Notes under the pieces: model-generated
Told to the model about the DNA's origin: nothing
Databases searched by the model: none
What the model saw: only the letters and a program-made list of their open reading frames with translations
Translations under genes and position numbers: made by a program
Part shown: positions 1 through 5,742 of the stretch, piece by piece
Numbering within the stretch: position 1 is the stretch's first letter
Layout: every line of letters starts with the position of its first letter
Assembly: GCA_030156305.1 (NCBI GenBank)
Contig: JASGMZ010000161.1
Span: forward strand, 1-6,908
Direction: 5' to 3'
DNA from: Bacteroidales bacterium
GTDB taxonomy: Bacteria > Bacteroidota > Bacteroidia > Bacteroidales > UBA12077
Length of the DNA stretch: 6,908 nt

Positions 1-23
1 AAATTCCTGCGTTCTTTTATTTA

Positions 24-476
24 TTAATTTCTGATAATTAGTGTATTGGTGCCCGAAAGGTAGCAGTTGTATTGTTTGAGCGGCACACTGGCAGGACCCT
101 GGTAATTGCTTCCGGCTAAATCCTCACCAGTCATCCAGAATTTAGAGCTGCAACACGGGCATTGTAAAATACCGTCAAAAGTATCGTCATCCTCCAGTTT
201 GCAGCTACGACTTACTTCGTAAGTACAGGCTCTGTCGAATGCTAAATATTCAGCGTAATCTTTTCGATAAATGATTAATCCTCCTAAGCCGTAACCATCA
301 ACAAAGGTATAATCTCCAATATTGATATTGCCTAAATCGGTATCGATATATAATCTGGCATCAACATATACATACGGGAAAGGAATCTCCTCATCATCGC
401 AACGAACAAAAAGTAAAAGGATTAAGATTGGTATGAAAAAAAATCTTATCTTTGATATGGAGAATTGTTTATTCAT
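24..476 (-). CDS. Rieske-like lipoprotein with non-canonical cluster ligands
   Basis: Encodes 150 residues. The N-terminus has a basic start, a hydrophobic stretch at about residues 11-25 and Cys26 followed by DDEE, as in a lipoprotein signal peptide with an acidic sorting region. The lipobox reads LFVRC, and Arg before the Cys is unusual. The rest has the outline of a Rieske ferredoxin fold: C84-T-Y86, C92, then C106-P-C108-C109-S-S-K-F, and a GPASVPLKQY motif at 127-136 that matches the 'GPA..PL..Y' end of Rieske domains. In canonical Rieske proteins the ligands are CxH and CxxH. Here the first His is Tyr86 and the second is Cys109, so no histidine ligand remains. A four-Cys cluster (C84, C92, C106, C109), a structural disulfide role, or loss of metal are all possible. 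The fold call is from motifs only; the function is unknown. The gene is monocistronic as seen and diverges from the lipoprotein gene at 509. Confidence 0.8.
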   Translation of the reverse strand: MNKQFSISKIRFFFIPILILLLFVRCDDEEIPFPYVYVDARLYIDTDLGNINIGDYTFVDGYGLGGLIIYRKDYAEYLAFDRACTYEVSRSCKLEDDDTFDGILQCPCCSSKFWMTGEDLAGSNYQGPASVPLKQYNCYLSGTNTLIIRN

Positions 477-479
477 TTT

Positions 480-487
480 TAGATTTG
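480..487 (+). promoter_or_regulatory. Candidate Bacteroidota -7 element for the 509-1404 gene pair
   Basis: TAGATTTG is a perfect match to the -7 consensus TAnnTTTG. The nearest upstream TTTG (451-454) is about 25 bases away, slightly longer than the usual spacing. The predicted start site near 492-494 leaves a leader of about 15 bases before the ATG at 509. This supports the ATG at 509 over the in-frame ATG at 452, which would lie upstream of this promoter. Confidence 0.45.
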
Positions 488-495
488 TTATTGTA

Positions 496-503
496 CAAAA
501 ATA
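496..503 (-). promoter_or_regulatory. Candidate Bacteroidota -7 element for the Rieske-like gene
   Basis: Read on the minus strand this is TATTTTTG, matching the Bacteroidota -7 consensus TAnnTTTG. A TTTG on the minus strand lies about 23 bases further upstream, within the usual -33 range. The start codon at 476 is about 20 bases downstream, so the leader would be very short. It faces the plus-strand candidate at 480-487, and the two transcription start zones would cross. AT-rich DNA gives chance matches, so confidence is moderate. Confidence 0.45.
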
Positions 504-508
504 GTCAA

Positions 509-910
509 ATGCTTTTCATTATAAAGCAAACGTTCTTTATAATTTTTATTGTGTTCCTGTTTGCAGGATGTCAAACCAAATCTTTAACCAGCATGGAAAA
601 GTCGCAACAGGTAAAAGAGAAGAGCGACAAAAAGCGAAAAGAGGAATATCGGAAAGCACAAGCGAAAGCCCGAAAAGAGCATTATAATATGCAAGCGGAG
701 AGTACCAAGGAGATGATGGAGCAAAATAAAAGAGCCTCTGAACAATGGATGAATAATAATTTTGAACGAAAACCTTTTTTTGAACGAGTTAAAGATTTTT
801 TTCATAACTTAAAACCTAAACCCAAAGCCGATAAAGGGTTGTTTTCTAAAAAACAAAAACGAAAATCGAAAAAGAATATATTTCAACGAATATTTAAAAA
901 GAAAAAGTGA
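509..910 (+). CDS. Small, very basic lipoprotein of unknown function
   Basis: Encodes 133 residues from the ATG at 509. The in-frame ATG at 452 would add 19 residues, bury the signal peptide and overlap the divergent gene, so I reject it. From 509 the protein has a clean type II signal peptide: a short basic segment, a hydrophobic core at about residues 7-19, and lipobox LFAGC with Cys21. The mature part is about one-third Lys/Arg, with roughly 36 basic against 14 acidic residues. It is highly charged and probably helical over about residues 30-85, then has a Lys-rich tail with repeated KK/FKKKK clusters and a few aromatic-hydrophobic patches (PFFERVKDFF, NIFQRIF). I recognise no domain. The basic tail could bind acidic polymers such as nucleic acid, LPS phosphate or teichoic-like glycans, but that is inference. 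Its TGA stop overlaps the next ATG (TGATG), so the two genes are probably translationally coupled. Confidence 0.8.
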   Translation: MLFIIKQTFFIIFIVFLFAGCQTKSLTSMEKSQQVKEKSDKKRKEEYRKAQAKARKEHYNMQAESTKEMMEQNKRASEQWMNNNFERKPFFERVKDFFHNLKPKPKADKGLFSKKQKRKSKKNIFQRIFKKKK

Positions 911-1404
911 TGGATGATATTTTTGACAGCTTAATCTATATTCTTATTACTTTAGCCGCTTTTGCCATTTCATTGATGGGTAAAAAAAAGAAACCGGCTC
1001 AAAGGCGCCCCGATTTTTCTGAACAGGGCCATTCAAAAAGTGAATCAACATCTTTTGTATCAGATTTTGACCGTTTATTTGAAGATCATGATGAGCCTTT
1101 GGGGTCAGAACGAGTTGAGCCTTCATTTTTTGGTGAAAAAAAGCCGCCGCAAGATGGTTCCGATAACCAGGAAAATAAAAATCAATTCAACAATGAAATT
1201 TTGGATTCTGTTCCTGAGGAATCACTGGATAAAAAAGAGAAAATGCCTTACAGCATTGATTATGACGATAACCATGAAATGTCTTCTAATAAGCCATTAG
1301 AAGTAGAGGATTTAACGGAAAATGAGGGTGAGTCTGTTTTAGACGATTTTGATCTGGAAAAAGCGGTTATTTATTCTGAAATCCTTCACCGGAAAGAGTA
1401 TTAA
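910..1404 (+). CDS. Single-pass membrane protein with acidic low-complexity tail, unknown function
   Basis: Encodes 164 residues from the ATG at 910, which overlaps the previous stop as TGATG. A GTG at 907 is also in frame but adds only one residue. One membrane segment (about residues 5-23) is followed directly by GKKKKPAQRR, which by the positive-inside rule places the long C-terminal part in the cytoplasm. That part (about 35-150) is hydrophilic, rich in Asp/Glu, Ser and Asn, and probably disordered. It ends in a more ordered-looking segment, DDFDLEKAVIYSEILHRKEY. I recall similar 'KAVIYSEIL..KY' ends in hypothetical proteins of Bacteroidales, which suggests a short conserved docking motif, but this is from memory and not searched. 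No catalytic motif is visible. It pairs with the basic lipoprotein upstream and lies before greA, which has its own promoter. Confidence 0.8.
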   Translation: MDDIFDSLIYILITLAAFAISLMGKKKKPAQRRPDFSEQGHSKSESTSFVSDFDRLFEDHDEPLGSERVEPSFFGEKKPPQDGSDNQENKNQFNNEILDSVPEESLDKKEKMPYSIDYDDNHEMSSNKPLEVEDLTENEGESVLDDFDLEKAVIYSEILHRKEY

Positions 1405-1448
1405 ATGGCCTGTTTATCATAAGATTAAATAAATAACAGGCAGAAATA

Positions 1449-1481
1449 TTGTGTAAATATTAAAAATTTTGTATAAATTTG
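1449..1481 (+). promoter_or_regulatory. Bacteroidota promoter of the greA-HIT operon
   Basis: A -7 element TAAATTTG (1474-1481) matches TAnnTTTG exactly. A TTG at 1449-1451 lies 22 bases upstream, within the normal -33 spacing. Transcription should start near 1486-1489, giving a leader of about 85 bases before the greA ATG. It is the best promoter match in the window, and it separates greA from the upstream gene pair. Confidence 0.7.
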
Positions 1482-1490
1482 TACCCTATA

Positions 1491-1550
1491 AGAAGGGTTC
1501 CGAATTGTTTTTGGAATTCTTCTTTATTTATTATATATACCGAATAAAGA
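1491..1550 (+). promoter_or_regulatory. Terminator-like leader hairpin of greA with a competing stem
   Basis: Just after the predicted start site, AGAAGGGTTCC (1491-1501) pairs with GGAATTCTTCT (1513-1523). This makes an 11-bp stem with two adjacent G-U pairs and an 11-base loop. It is followed by TTATTTATTATATAT, a broken T-rich tail. A second possible stem pairs TCTTTATT (1521-1528) with AATAAAGA (1543-1550). It uses the last three bases of the first stem and its T-rich tail, so the two are mutually exclusive. The layout resembles an attenuator, but the energies are untested and the U-tract is imperfect. No known riboswitch class is recognised. Confidence 0.5.
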
Positions 1551-1573
1551 TTAAGTTATAAAATTTAGCAGAG

Positions 1574-2047
1574 ATGGCAAAAGTATCGTATGTAACAGAG
1601 CAAGGATTAGAGAAGTTAAAGAAGGAGTTAGAGCAATTAGAAACTGTTGAGAGGCCTAAAATATCTCAGCAAATTGCGGAAGCACGCGACAAAGGCGATT
1701 TGTCGGAAAATGCCGAATATGATGCTGCCAAAGAAGCGCAGGGCATGCTTGAGATGAAAATTAGCAAGCTAAAAGATACCATTGCTAATTCCAGGGTTCT
1801 GGACCAGTCGAAATTAAATACTTCGTCGGTACAAATACTTAATAAAGTAAAAATCAAAAACAAGAAAAATAATGCGATCATGGAGTATACCATTGTATCG
1901 GAGAGTGAAGCGAATTTAAAAGAAAGAAAAATTTCGGTAAATACTCCTATTGCCAAAGGTTTGTTGGGGAAAAAAGTGGGAGATGTTGCTGAAATTGAAG
2001 TTCCCAACGGAAAAATGGAATTTGAAGTAATTGAAATTTCACTATAA
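1574..2047 (+). CDS. greA: Transcription elongation factor GreA
   Basis: Encodes 157 residues, the normal GreA length. GreA enters the secondary channel of backtracked RNA polymerase and makes the active site cleave the 3' end of the RNA, so elongation can resume. The N-terminal antiparallel coiled coil covers about residues 8-75, with the acidic tip in DKGDLSENAEYDAAKE; Asp42 and Glu45 correspond to the tip residues that help hold the catalytic metal. The C-terminal FKBP-like domain (about 82-157) has the typical 'T.VSE.EA', 'TPIAKGLLGKKVGD..E...P.G' run. The ATG at 1574 gives the family's usual start (MAKVSYVTEQGLEKL). The HIT gene follows after 11 bases, so they are probably cotranscribed from the promoter at 1449-1481. 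Regulation through the leader hairpin is possible. Confidence 0.97.
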   Translation: MAKVSYVTEQGLEKLKKELEQLETVERPKISQQIAEARDKGDLSENAEYDAAKEAQGMLEMKISKLKDTIANSRVLDQSKLNTSSVQILNKVKIKNKKNNAIMEYTIVSESEANLKERKISVNTPIAKGLLGKKVGDVAEIEVPNGKMEFEVIEISL

Positions 2048-2058
2048 AATTTTTTGCT

Positions 2059-2454
2059 ATGGCTTCAATATTTACCAAAATCGTTCAGGGAGAAATTCCT
2101 TCGTACAAAATTGCAGAGGATGAGCATTTTTATGCTTTTCTGGATATTAACCCTCTATCCAAAGGACATACGTTGGTTATTCCTAAACAGGAAATCGATT
2201 ATTATTTTGATTTGGATGATAATACGCTTAGCGGATTAATGCTTTTTGCCAAAAAAGTGGCTAAAGCGATTGACCGCACTATGGATTGTAAACGAGTGGG
2301 AGTGGTTGTATTAGGGCTTGAGGTTCCGCATGCCCATGTACATCTTATTCCGTTAAATTCTGAGGCCGATGCAAGTTTTTCCAGGCCTAAGCTAAAATTA
2401 AGCCCTGAAGAGTTTGAATCTATTGCTGAGAAGATTAAAGCTGCCATTAAATAA
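2059..2454 (+). CDS. HIT-family nucleotide hydrolase (Hint-like)
   Basis: Encodes 131 residues, typical of short HIT-domain proteins, which hydrolyse nucleoside phosphoramidates or dinucleotide-type conjugates. The N-terminal part shows the family run SIFTKIVQGEIPSYKI, then DINPLSKGHTLVIPK (about 29-43). The signature triad is HAHVHLIP, with His91, His93 and His95; His93 is the expected nucleophile that forms the nucleotidyl-enzyme intermediate. A short C-terminal extension after residue 100 ends in a helix. The exact substrate cannot be told from sequence; Hint-like AMP-lysine or phosphoramidate hydrolysis is the nearest analogy. It starts 11 bases after the greA stop with no promoter between, and the operon is closed by the hairpin at 2482-2517. 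A functional link to GreA is not shown; I recall the greA-HIT pairing as frequent in Bacteroidota. Confidence 0.95.
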   Translation: MASIFTKIVQGEIPSYKIAEDEHFYAFLDINPLSKGHTLVIPKQEIDYYFDLDDNTLSGLMLFAKKVAKAIDRTMDCKRVGVVVLGLEVPHAHVHLIPLNSEADASFSRPKLKLSPEEFESIAEKIKAAIK

Positions 2455-2481
2455 TTTTACGGCCAATATTTAGAGCATAAA

Positions 2482-2517
2482 GAAAGCGTCCAAAAGGACG
2501 CTTTCGTGTTTTTGTTT
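2482..2517 (+). terminator. Intrinsic terminator of the greA-HIT operon
   Basis: A perfect 10-bp stem, GAAAGCGTCC / GGACGCTTTC (2482-2491 and 2496-2505), has an AAAA loop and is followed by GTGTTTTTGTTT on the plus strand. It lies between the convergent HIT and sppA genes. On the minus strand the stem is followed only by TTTATG, so it may stop sppA transcripts weakly too. Confidence 0.85.
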
Positions 2518-2528
2518 GAAACGATACT

Positions 2529-4292
2529 TTAATATAGTTCAATATCATAGGGTATTCTGGCTTGTATACCCTGCATATTTTTGAGGTCTTGTAATCGTTG
2601 GTAATATCTATATTCATTACCCAGTTCTTTTTTAAGGATGGATGCTTTAACATTACCTTGAAAATCTTCCAGTAACTGCTGGAAAGGATCTTTTAATTTG
2701 GGGAGGCCAACCACTCTGTATTTCTCTAAATTAGCCGTTTGTGCTGCAATTTCAATAGCTTTATCTAATCCGCCAAATTCATCAATCAATCCTATTTCAA
2801 TTGCGTTAGCACCGCTCCATACACGCCCCTGTCCAATTGCGTCTACATTTTCTTTAGTCATTCCGCGGCCTTCGGCAACATGTGTGATAAACGTTTCGTA
2901 GGTGTTTTCCACCCCTAATTGTATGGTTTCTCTTTCTTTGGCAGAAAGAGGCCTGCTAAAGGAATAAATGTCGGCATGTTGGTTGGTTTTTGCCACATCC
3001 ACATGGATTCCCAGTTTATCGTTCAGTAACTCTTTTCCATTGGGAATCATTCCGAAAACACCTATCGATCCGGTGATAGTATTGGGATTTGCTACAATTT
3101 TATCGGCCGCAGCAACAATATAATAACCGCCCGATGCAGCTACATCACCCAATGATGCAATAACGGGTTTTACTTGTTGGGCCAGTTTTACCTCGCGCCA
3201 GATTACTTCCGATGCTAAAGCGCTTCCTCCGCCAGAGTTAACTCTAAAAACAATAGCTTTTATGGTAGAGTCTTTGCGGGCTTCGCGTATAGCTCTCGAA
3301 ATGCGGTCGGAGCCAATGGTTCCTTCGGCCCCTTCGCCCATAATTACGCTTCCGCTGGCATAAACTACAGCAATTTTATCTTTCTCTAACGATTTACGTT
3401 TTTTCGGCACCTTTGTATATTTAGCTAAGGTTATACTTTTTATCTCTTCATTTTCTTTTTTCTCGGTTAGCTCTTTTAATTCAGCTAAGATTTCATCTTT
3501 ATATTTCAGCCCATCGACAAACCCTTGTTCAAGGGCTGCATCGGCAGAATTTAGGGTGAGGTTGTCGGCCAGTTTGTTTAATTGTTCAACCGGAATATTT
3601 CTTGACTCGGAAATACGAGTGAGCATATGATTCCATATAGAGCCCATGTAGGTCATAATTTGTTCTCTGTTTTCCGGGCTCATTTGTTTATACATAAATG
3701 GCTCTACGGCACTTTTAAATTTGCCATGGCGAATAATTTGTGCTTCAATGCCTATCTTTTCGAGTGCTTCTTTAAAAAACATAATTTCAGATCGCATTCC
3801 TGTCCAGGATATCAGTCCTTCAGGATTTAAATAAACTTTGTCGGCAACACTAGCCAGGTAAAAGGTACTTTGTGTATAAGTATCAGCATAACTTAATATA
3901 AATTTCCCGGAGGCTTTAAAATCGATTAATGCACTTCGTATTTCTTCAAGGGTTGCCATTCCTGTTGGAATCATGGTGAAATCAAGATAAATCCCATCAA
4001 TGTTTTCATCTTCTTTGGCCTTTTTTATATTGGCTAAAATTTCATTTAATCCAAGTTGGTTGACAGGCTTAAAACTCTCAAAATCAAAATTTTCCATAGG
4101 GTTTTTATTGTTTCGGTCGGCAATTGGACTACTTAATTCCATGTGTAGCACCGTGTGCTCATCAATTTTAACCGGTTTATCCTGAGATGAGATCATGGCA
4201 CCCATGCTTCCTACAAAAATAAAAAACATAAGTATGCCCGACAAGATGATCCCTACTATGGTTGCTAAAACGTATTTAAAGAAACTTTTCAT
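2529..4292 (-). CDS. sppA: Signal peptide peptidase SppA, 67-kDa two-domain type
   Basis: Encodes 587 residues, the long two-domain form as in E. coli. SppA is a membrane-anchored serine protease that digests signal peptides left in the inner membrane. One N-terminal membrane anchor spans about residues 8-31; the rest is extracytoplasmic. The N-terminal S49 half (about 45-290) holds the general-base lysine, Lys193, in KFKSAVEPF, equivalent to E. coli Lys209. The C-terminal S49 half (about 305-515) holds the nucleophile Ser387 in DVAASGGYY, followed by ANPNTITGSIGVFG. The active site is made from both halves, so it appears intact. The oxyanion-region motif reads RVNSGGGS where many SppA have RVNSPGGS; this is a mild variation. 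The ATG at 4292 gives MKSFFKYVL, a normal anchor start. It converges on the HIT gene across the terminator and diverges from folK. No convincing promoter was found in the AT-rich 208-base upstream gap. Confidence 0.96.
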   Translation of the reverse strand: MKSFFKYVLATIVGIILSGILMFFIFVGSMGAMISSQDKPVKIDEHTVLHMELSSPIADRNNKNPMENFDFESFKPVNQLGLNEILANIKKAKEDENIDGIYLDFTMIPTGMATLEEIRSALIDFKASGKFILSYADTYTQSTFYLASVADKVYLNPEGLISWTGMRSEIMFFKEALEKIGIEAQIIRHGKFKSAVEPFMYKQMSPENREQIMTYMGSIWNHMLTRISESRNIPVEQLNKLADNLTLNSADAALEQGFVDGLKYKDEILAELKELTEKKENEEIKSITLAKYTKVPKKRKSLEKDKIAVVYASGSVIMGEGAEGTIGSDRISRAIREARKDSTIKAIVFRVNSGGGSALASEVIWREVKLAQQVKPVIASLGDVAASGGYYIVAAADKIVANPNTITGSIGVFGMIPNGKELLNDKLGIHVDVAKTNQHADIYSFSRPLSAKERETIQLGVENTYETFITHVAEGRGMTKENVDAIGQGRVWSGANAIEIGLIDEFGGLDKAIEIAAQTANLEKYRVVGLPKLKDPFQQLLEDFQGNVKASILKKELGNEYRYYQRLQDLKNMQGIQARIPYDIELY

Positions 4293-4427
4293 GATTAATG
4301 TGTTTTAAATTGAACGAAAAATGTTATATGATAATTAAAGTAATAAAATTAATGTTTTAAAATGAGATTACAAATATTTAATGCTATTTGATGATTGATT
4401 TCCCTGATATACAGAAAAATATTTAAT

Positions 4428-4435
4428 TATTTTTG
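4428..4435 (+). promoter_or_regulatory. Weak -7 candidate for folK in the sppA-folK gap
   Basis: TATTTTTG fits TAnnTTTG and lies 65 bases before the folK ATG, but no TTG is properly spaced upstream, so support is poor. The whole divergent gap 4293-4500 is very AT-rich. It holds a repeated AATATTTAAT (near 4372 and 4419), but I see no small ORF or strong hairpin in it. Confidence 0.25.
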
Positions 4436-4500
4436 AAAATACTATTTGAAAAAGAGAAAAATTATTCCTCAATTTGCATTTCAATGAATTAATTTCGATA

Positions 4501-4989
4501 ATGAAAAAGGTAATTTTATTGTGCGGTGGGAATAAAGGAAATCGGGCCTATTATATGGATAGTGCTCGTCGAATGATTGAGCAAGCCATTGGGAAAATCT
4601 TACAAGTATCTGCTATTTATGAAAGTGCCCCATGGGGATTTCAGGCGGAACAAAATTTTTACAATCAGGTTGTCGTTGTTGAAACAAGATTGGCCCCAAT
4701 GGCTATTTTAAAAAAGATTTGGGAGATAGAGAAAAAATTAGGCCGGATTAGAGTGGGAAATCAATATTCTTCTCGTACTATTGATATTGATATTTTGTTT
4801 TATGAACAAGAAATTATTGATACCCCGGATTTAGTAGTGCCGCATCCTCAATTACACCAACGGCGTTTTACGTTAACTCCGTTAGCTGAAATTTTACCGG
4901 ATTGGATTCATCCAAAGTTTAATCAATCTATAAGTGTTTTGCTTAAACAATGTACTGACTCATCCAGCGTAAAGGTTATAAAACCATAA
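4501..4989 (+). CDS. folK: 7,8-dihydro-6-hydroxymethylpterin pyrophosphokinase (HPPK)
   Basis: Encodes 162 residues from the ATG at 4501. An in-frame ATG at 4474 adds nine residues that do not fit the family, whose N-terminus begins directly with the first beta strand (MKKVILLCGGNKGNR). HPPK transfers pyrophosphate from ATP to 6-hydroxymethyl-dihydropterin in folate synthesis. Visible family motifs are the opening GGNKGNR (usually G-S/G-N-x-G-D-R), YESAPWGF with NQV (about 40-57), and the signature LGRIR...SSRTIDIDILFY. In the signature Asp95 and Asp97 are the two magnesium ligands, at the same numbers as in E. coli. It continues VPHP..H.RRF.L.PL.EI.PD..HP. The protein is full-length and looks active. 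The pterin pocket loop NKGNR has Asn where Asp is common. Its stop codon is one base from the stop of upp on the other strand. Confidence 0.96.
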   Translation: MKKVILLCGGNKGNRAYYMDSARRMIEQAIGKILQVSAIYESAPWGFQAEQNFYNQVVVVETRLAPMAILKKIWEIEKKLGRIRVGNQYSSRTIDIDILFYEQEIIDTPDLVVPHPQLHQRRFTLTPLAEILPDWIHPKFNQSISVLLKQCTDSSSVKVIKP

Positions 4990-4990
4990 T

Positions 4991-5641
4991 TTATATTTTG
5001 CTTCCGAAAGCCAAATCTCCTGCATCTCCTAATCCGGGAACGATGTATGATTTTGAGGTTAGTTCGTCATCCACATCTCCTGCCCAAATAGTAACATTCT
5101 CCATCGGAATATGTTTTTTTACATAGTTAATGCCCTGATTACTTGCAATAATAGTAACAATGTGGGTGTGTTTTGGTTTCCCTCGTTCTAAGAGCGCTTT
5201 ATAAGCAATTTCCATCGATGCTCCCGATGCAAGCATTGGGTCTGATAATATCAGAATTTTTTTATCAATTGAGGGGCTTGATAAATGTTCAAACTGAATG
5301 GAGAAAGAACCATCTTTATGATACTTTCGGTGAGCGGAAATGAAAGCATTTTCTGCATTGTCAAAATAATTTAAAAATCCCTGATGAAAAGGAAGCCCGG
5401 CACGTAAAATGGTAGCGTTTACAATGGGAGAAACAGGGACAAACATTTTTGAAATTCCCAGTGGGGTAGTAATCTTTTTTTCTTTATACTCTAATTCTTT
5501 CCCTATTTCGTAAGCGAACATTTCCCCTATCCGCTCCATATTTCTTCTGAAACGCATGCTGTCTTTCTGAATCTCTTTGTCGCGCAGTTCTGAGATAAAC
5601 AAATTCATCAATGATTTTTTGTGAGATAGAATATGTGTCAT
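4991..5641 (-). CDS. upp: Uracil phosphoribosyltransferase
   Basis: Encodes 216 residues from the ATG at 5641. The open frame extends to a TTG at 5689, but those 16 extra codons overlap the predicted -7 element and encode a hydrophobic stretch (SWLIICLICLF) foreign to the family. Upp converts uracil and PRPP to UMP in pyrimidine salvage in the cytosol. Family marks are FRRNMERIGEMFAYEI (about 31-46), SPIVNATILRAGLPFHQG (about 71-88), the PRPP loop ILSDPMLASGAS (about 131-142), and the uracil-binding end GLGDAGDLAFGSK (about 203-215). In E. coli this last motif reads GDAGDRIFGT; the Arg-to-Leu change is, as I recall, common in Bacteroidota Upp. Length is normal. It lies downstream of radC on the same strand but appears to have its own promoter. 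Confidence 0.95.
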   Translation of the reverse strand: MTHILSHKKSLMNLFISELRDKEIQKDSMRFRRNMERIGEMFAYEIGKELEYKEKKITTPLGISKMFVPVSPIVNATILRAGLPFHQGFLNYFDNAENAFISAHRKYHKDGSFSIQFEHLSSPSIDKKILILSDPMLASGASMEIAYKALLERGKPKHTHIVTIIASNQGINYVKKHIPMENVTIWAGDVDDELTSKSYIVPGLGDAGDLAFGSKI

Positions 5642-5686
5642 TTTGTTTCTTTTAAATAAACAAATAAGGCATATAATTAGCCAGCT

Positions 5687-5694
5687 CAAAGGTA
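5687..5694 (-). promoter_or_regulatory. Candidate -7 element for upp
   Basis: The minus strand reads TACCTTTG, a perfect TAnnTTTG. Transcription would begin near 5680, giving a leader of about 40 bases to the ATG at 5641. I see no clear TTG at the -33 distance. The position helps decide the upp start, because the alternative TTG codon lies inside this element. Confidence 0.5.
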
Positions 5695-5742
5695 CATGTT
5701 TTTTCTTTGATGTTAAAATTGGGATGCATGATTCAAGTACTT

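Noticed and set aside
452..508. Longer start for the basic lipoprotein (ATG at 452)
   Set aside because: It would put 19 residues before the signal peptide, overlap the divergent gene and lie upstream of the likely promoter.
1408..1441. Inverted repeat GCCTGTT...AACAGGC after the acidic membrane protein gene
   Set aside because: Seven base pairs with a 20-base loop and no T-tract. Too weak to call a terminator, though it could slow transcription into the greA promoter.
1666..2007. Long open frame antisense to greA
   Set aside because: Mirror of greA codon structure, with no initiation signal and no recognisable protein features. The same applies to the frames antisense to sppA, radC and trxA.
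3241..3260. RVNSGGGS in sppA as a damaged active site
   Set aside because: The catalytic Lys193 and Ser387 and their surroundings are intact. Gly for Pro at this place is a mild substitution, not a sign of inactivation.
4360..4380. Minus-strand AATATTTG as an sppA promoter
   Set aside because: It lacks the TA of the -7 consensus, has no properly spaced TTG, and lies in sequence where AT-rich chance matches are frequent.
4474..4500. Upstream ATG start for folK
   Set aside because: The nine extra residues precede the first beta strand of HPPK and have no family counterpart.
5642..5689. Upstream TTG start for upp adding a hydrophobic N-terminus
   Set aside because: The extension is foreign to the Upp family, and the TTG lies inside a perfect -7 element.
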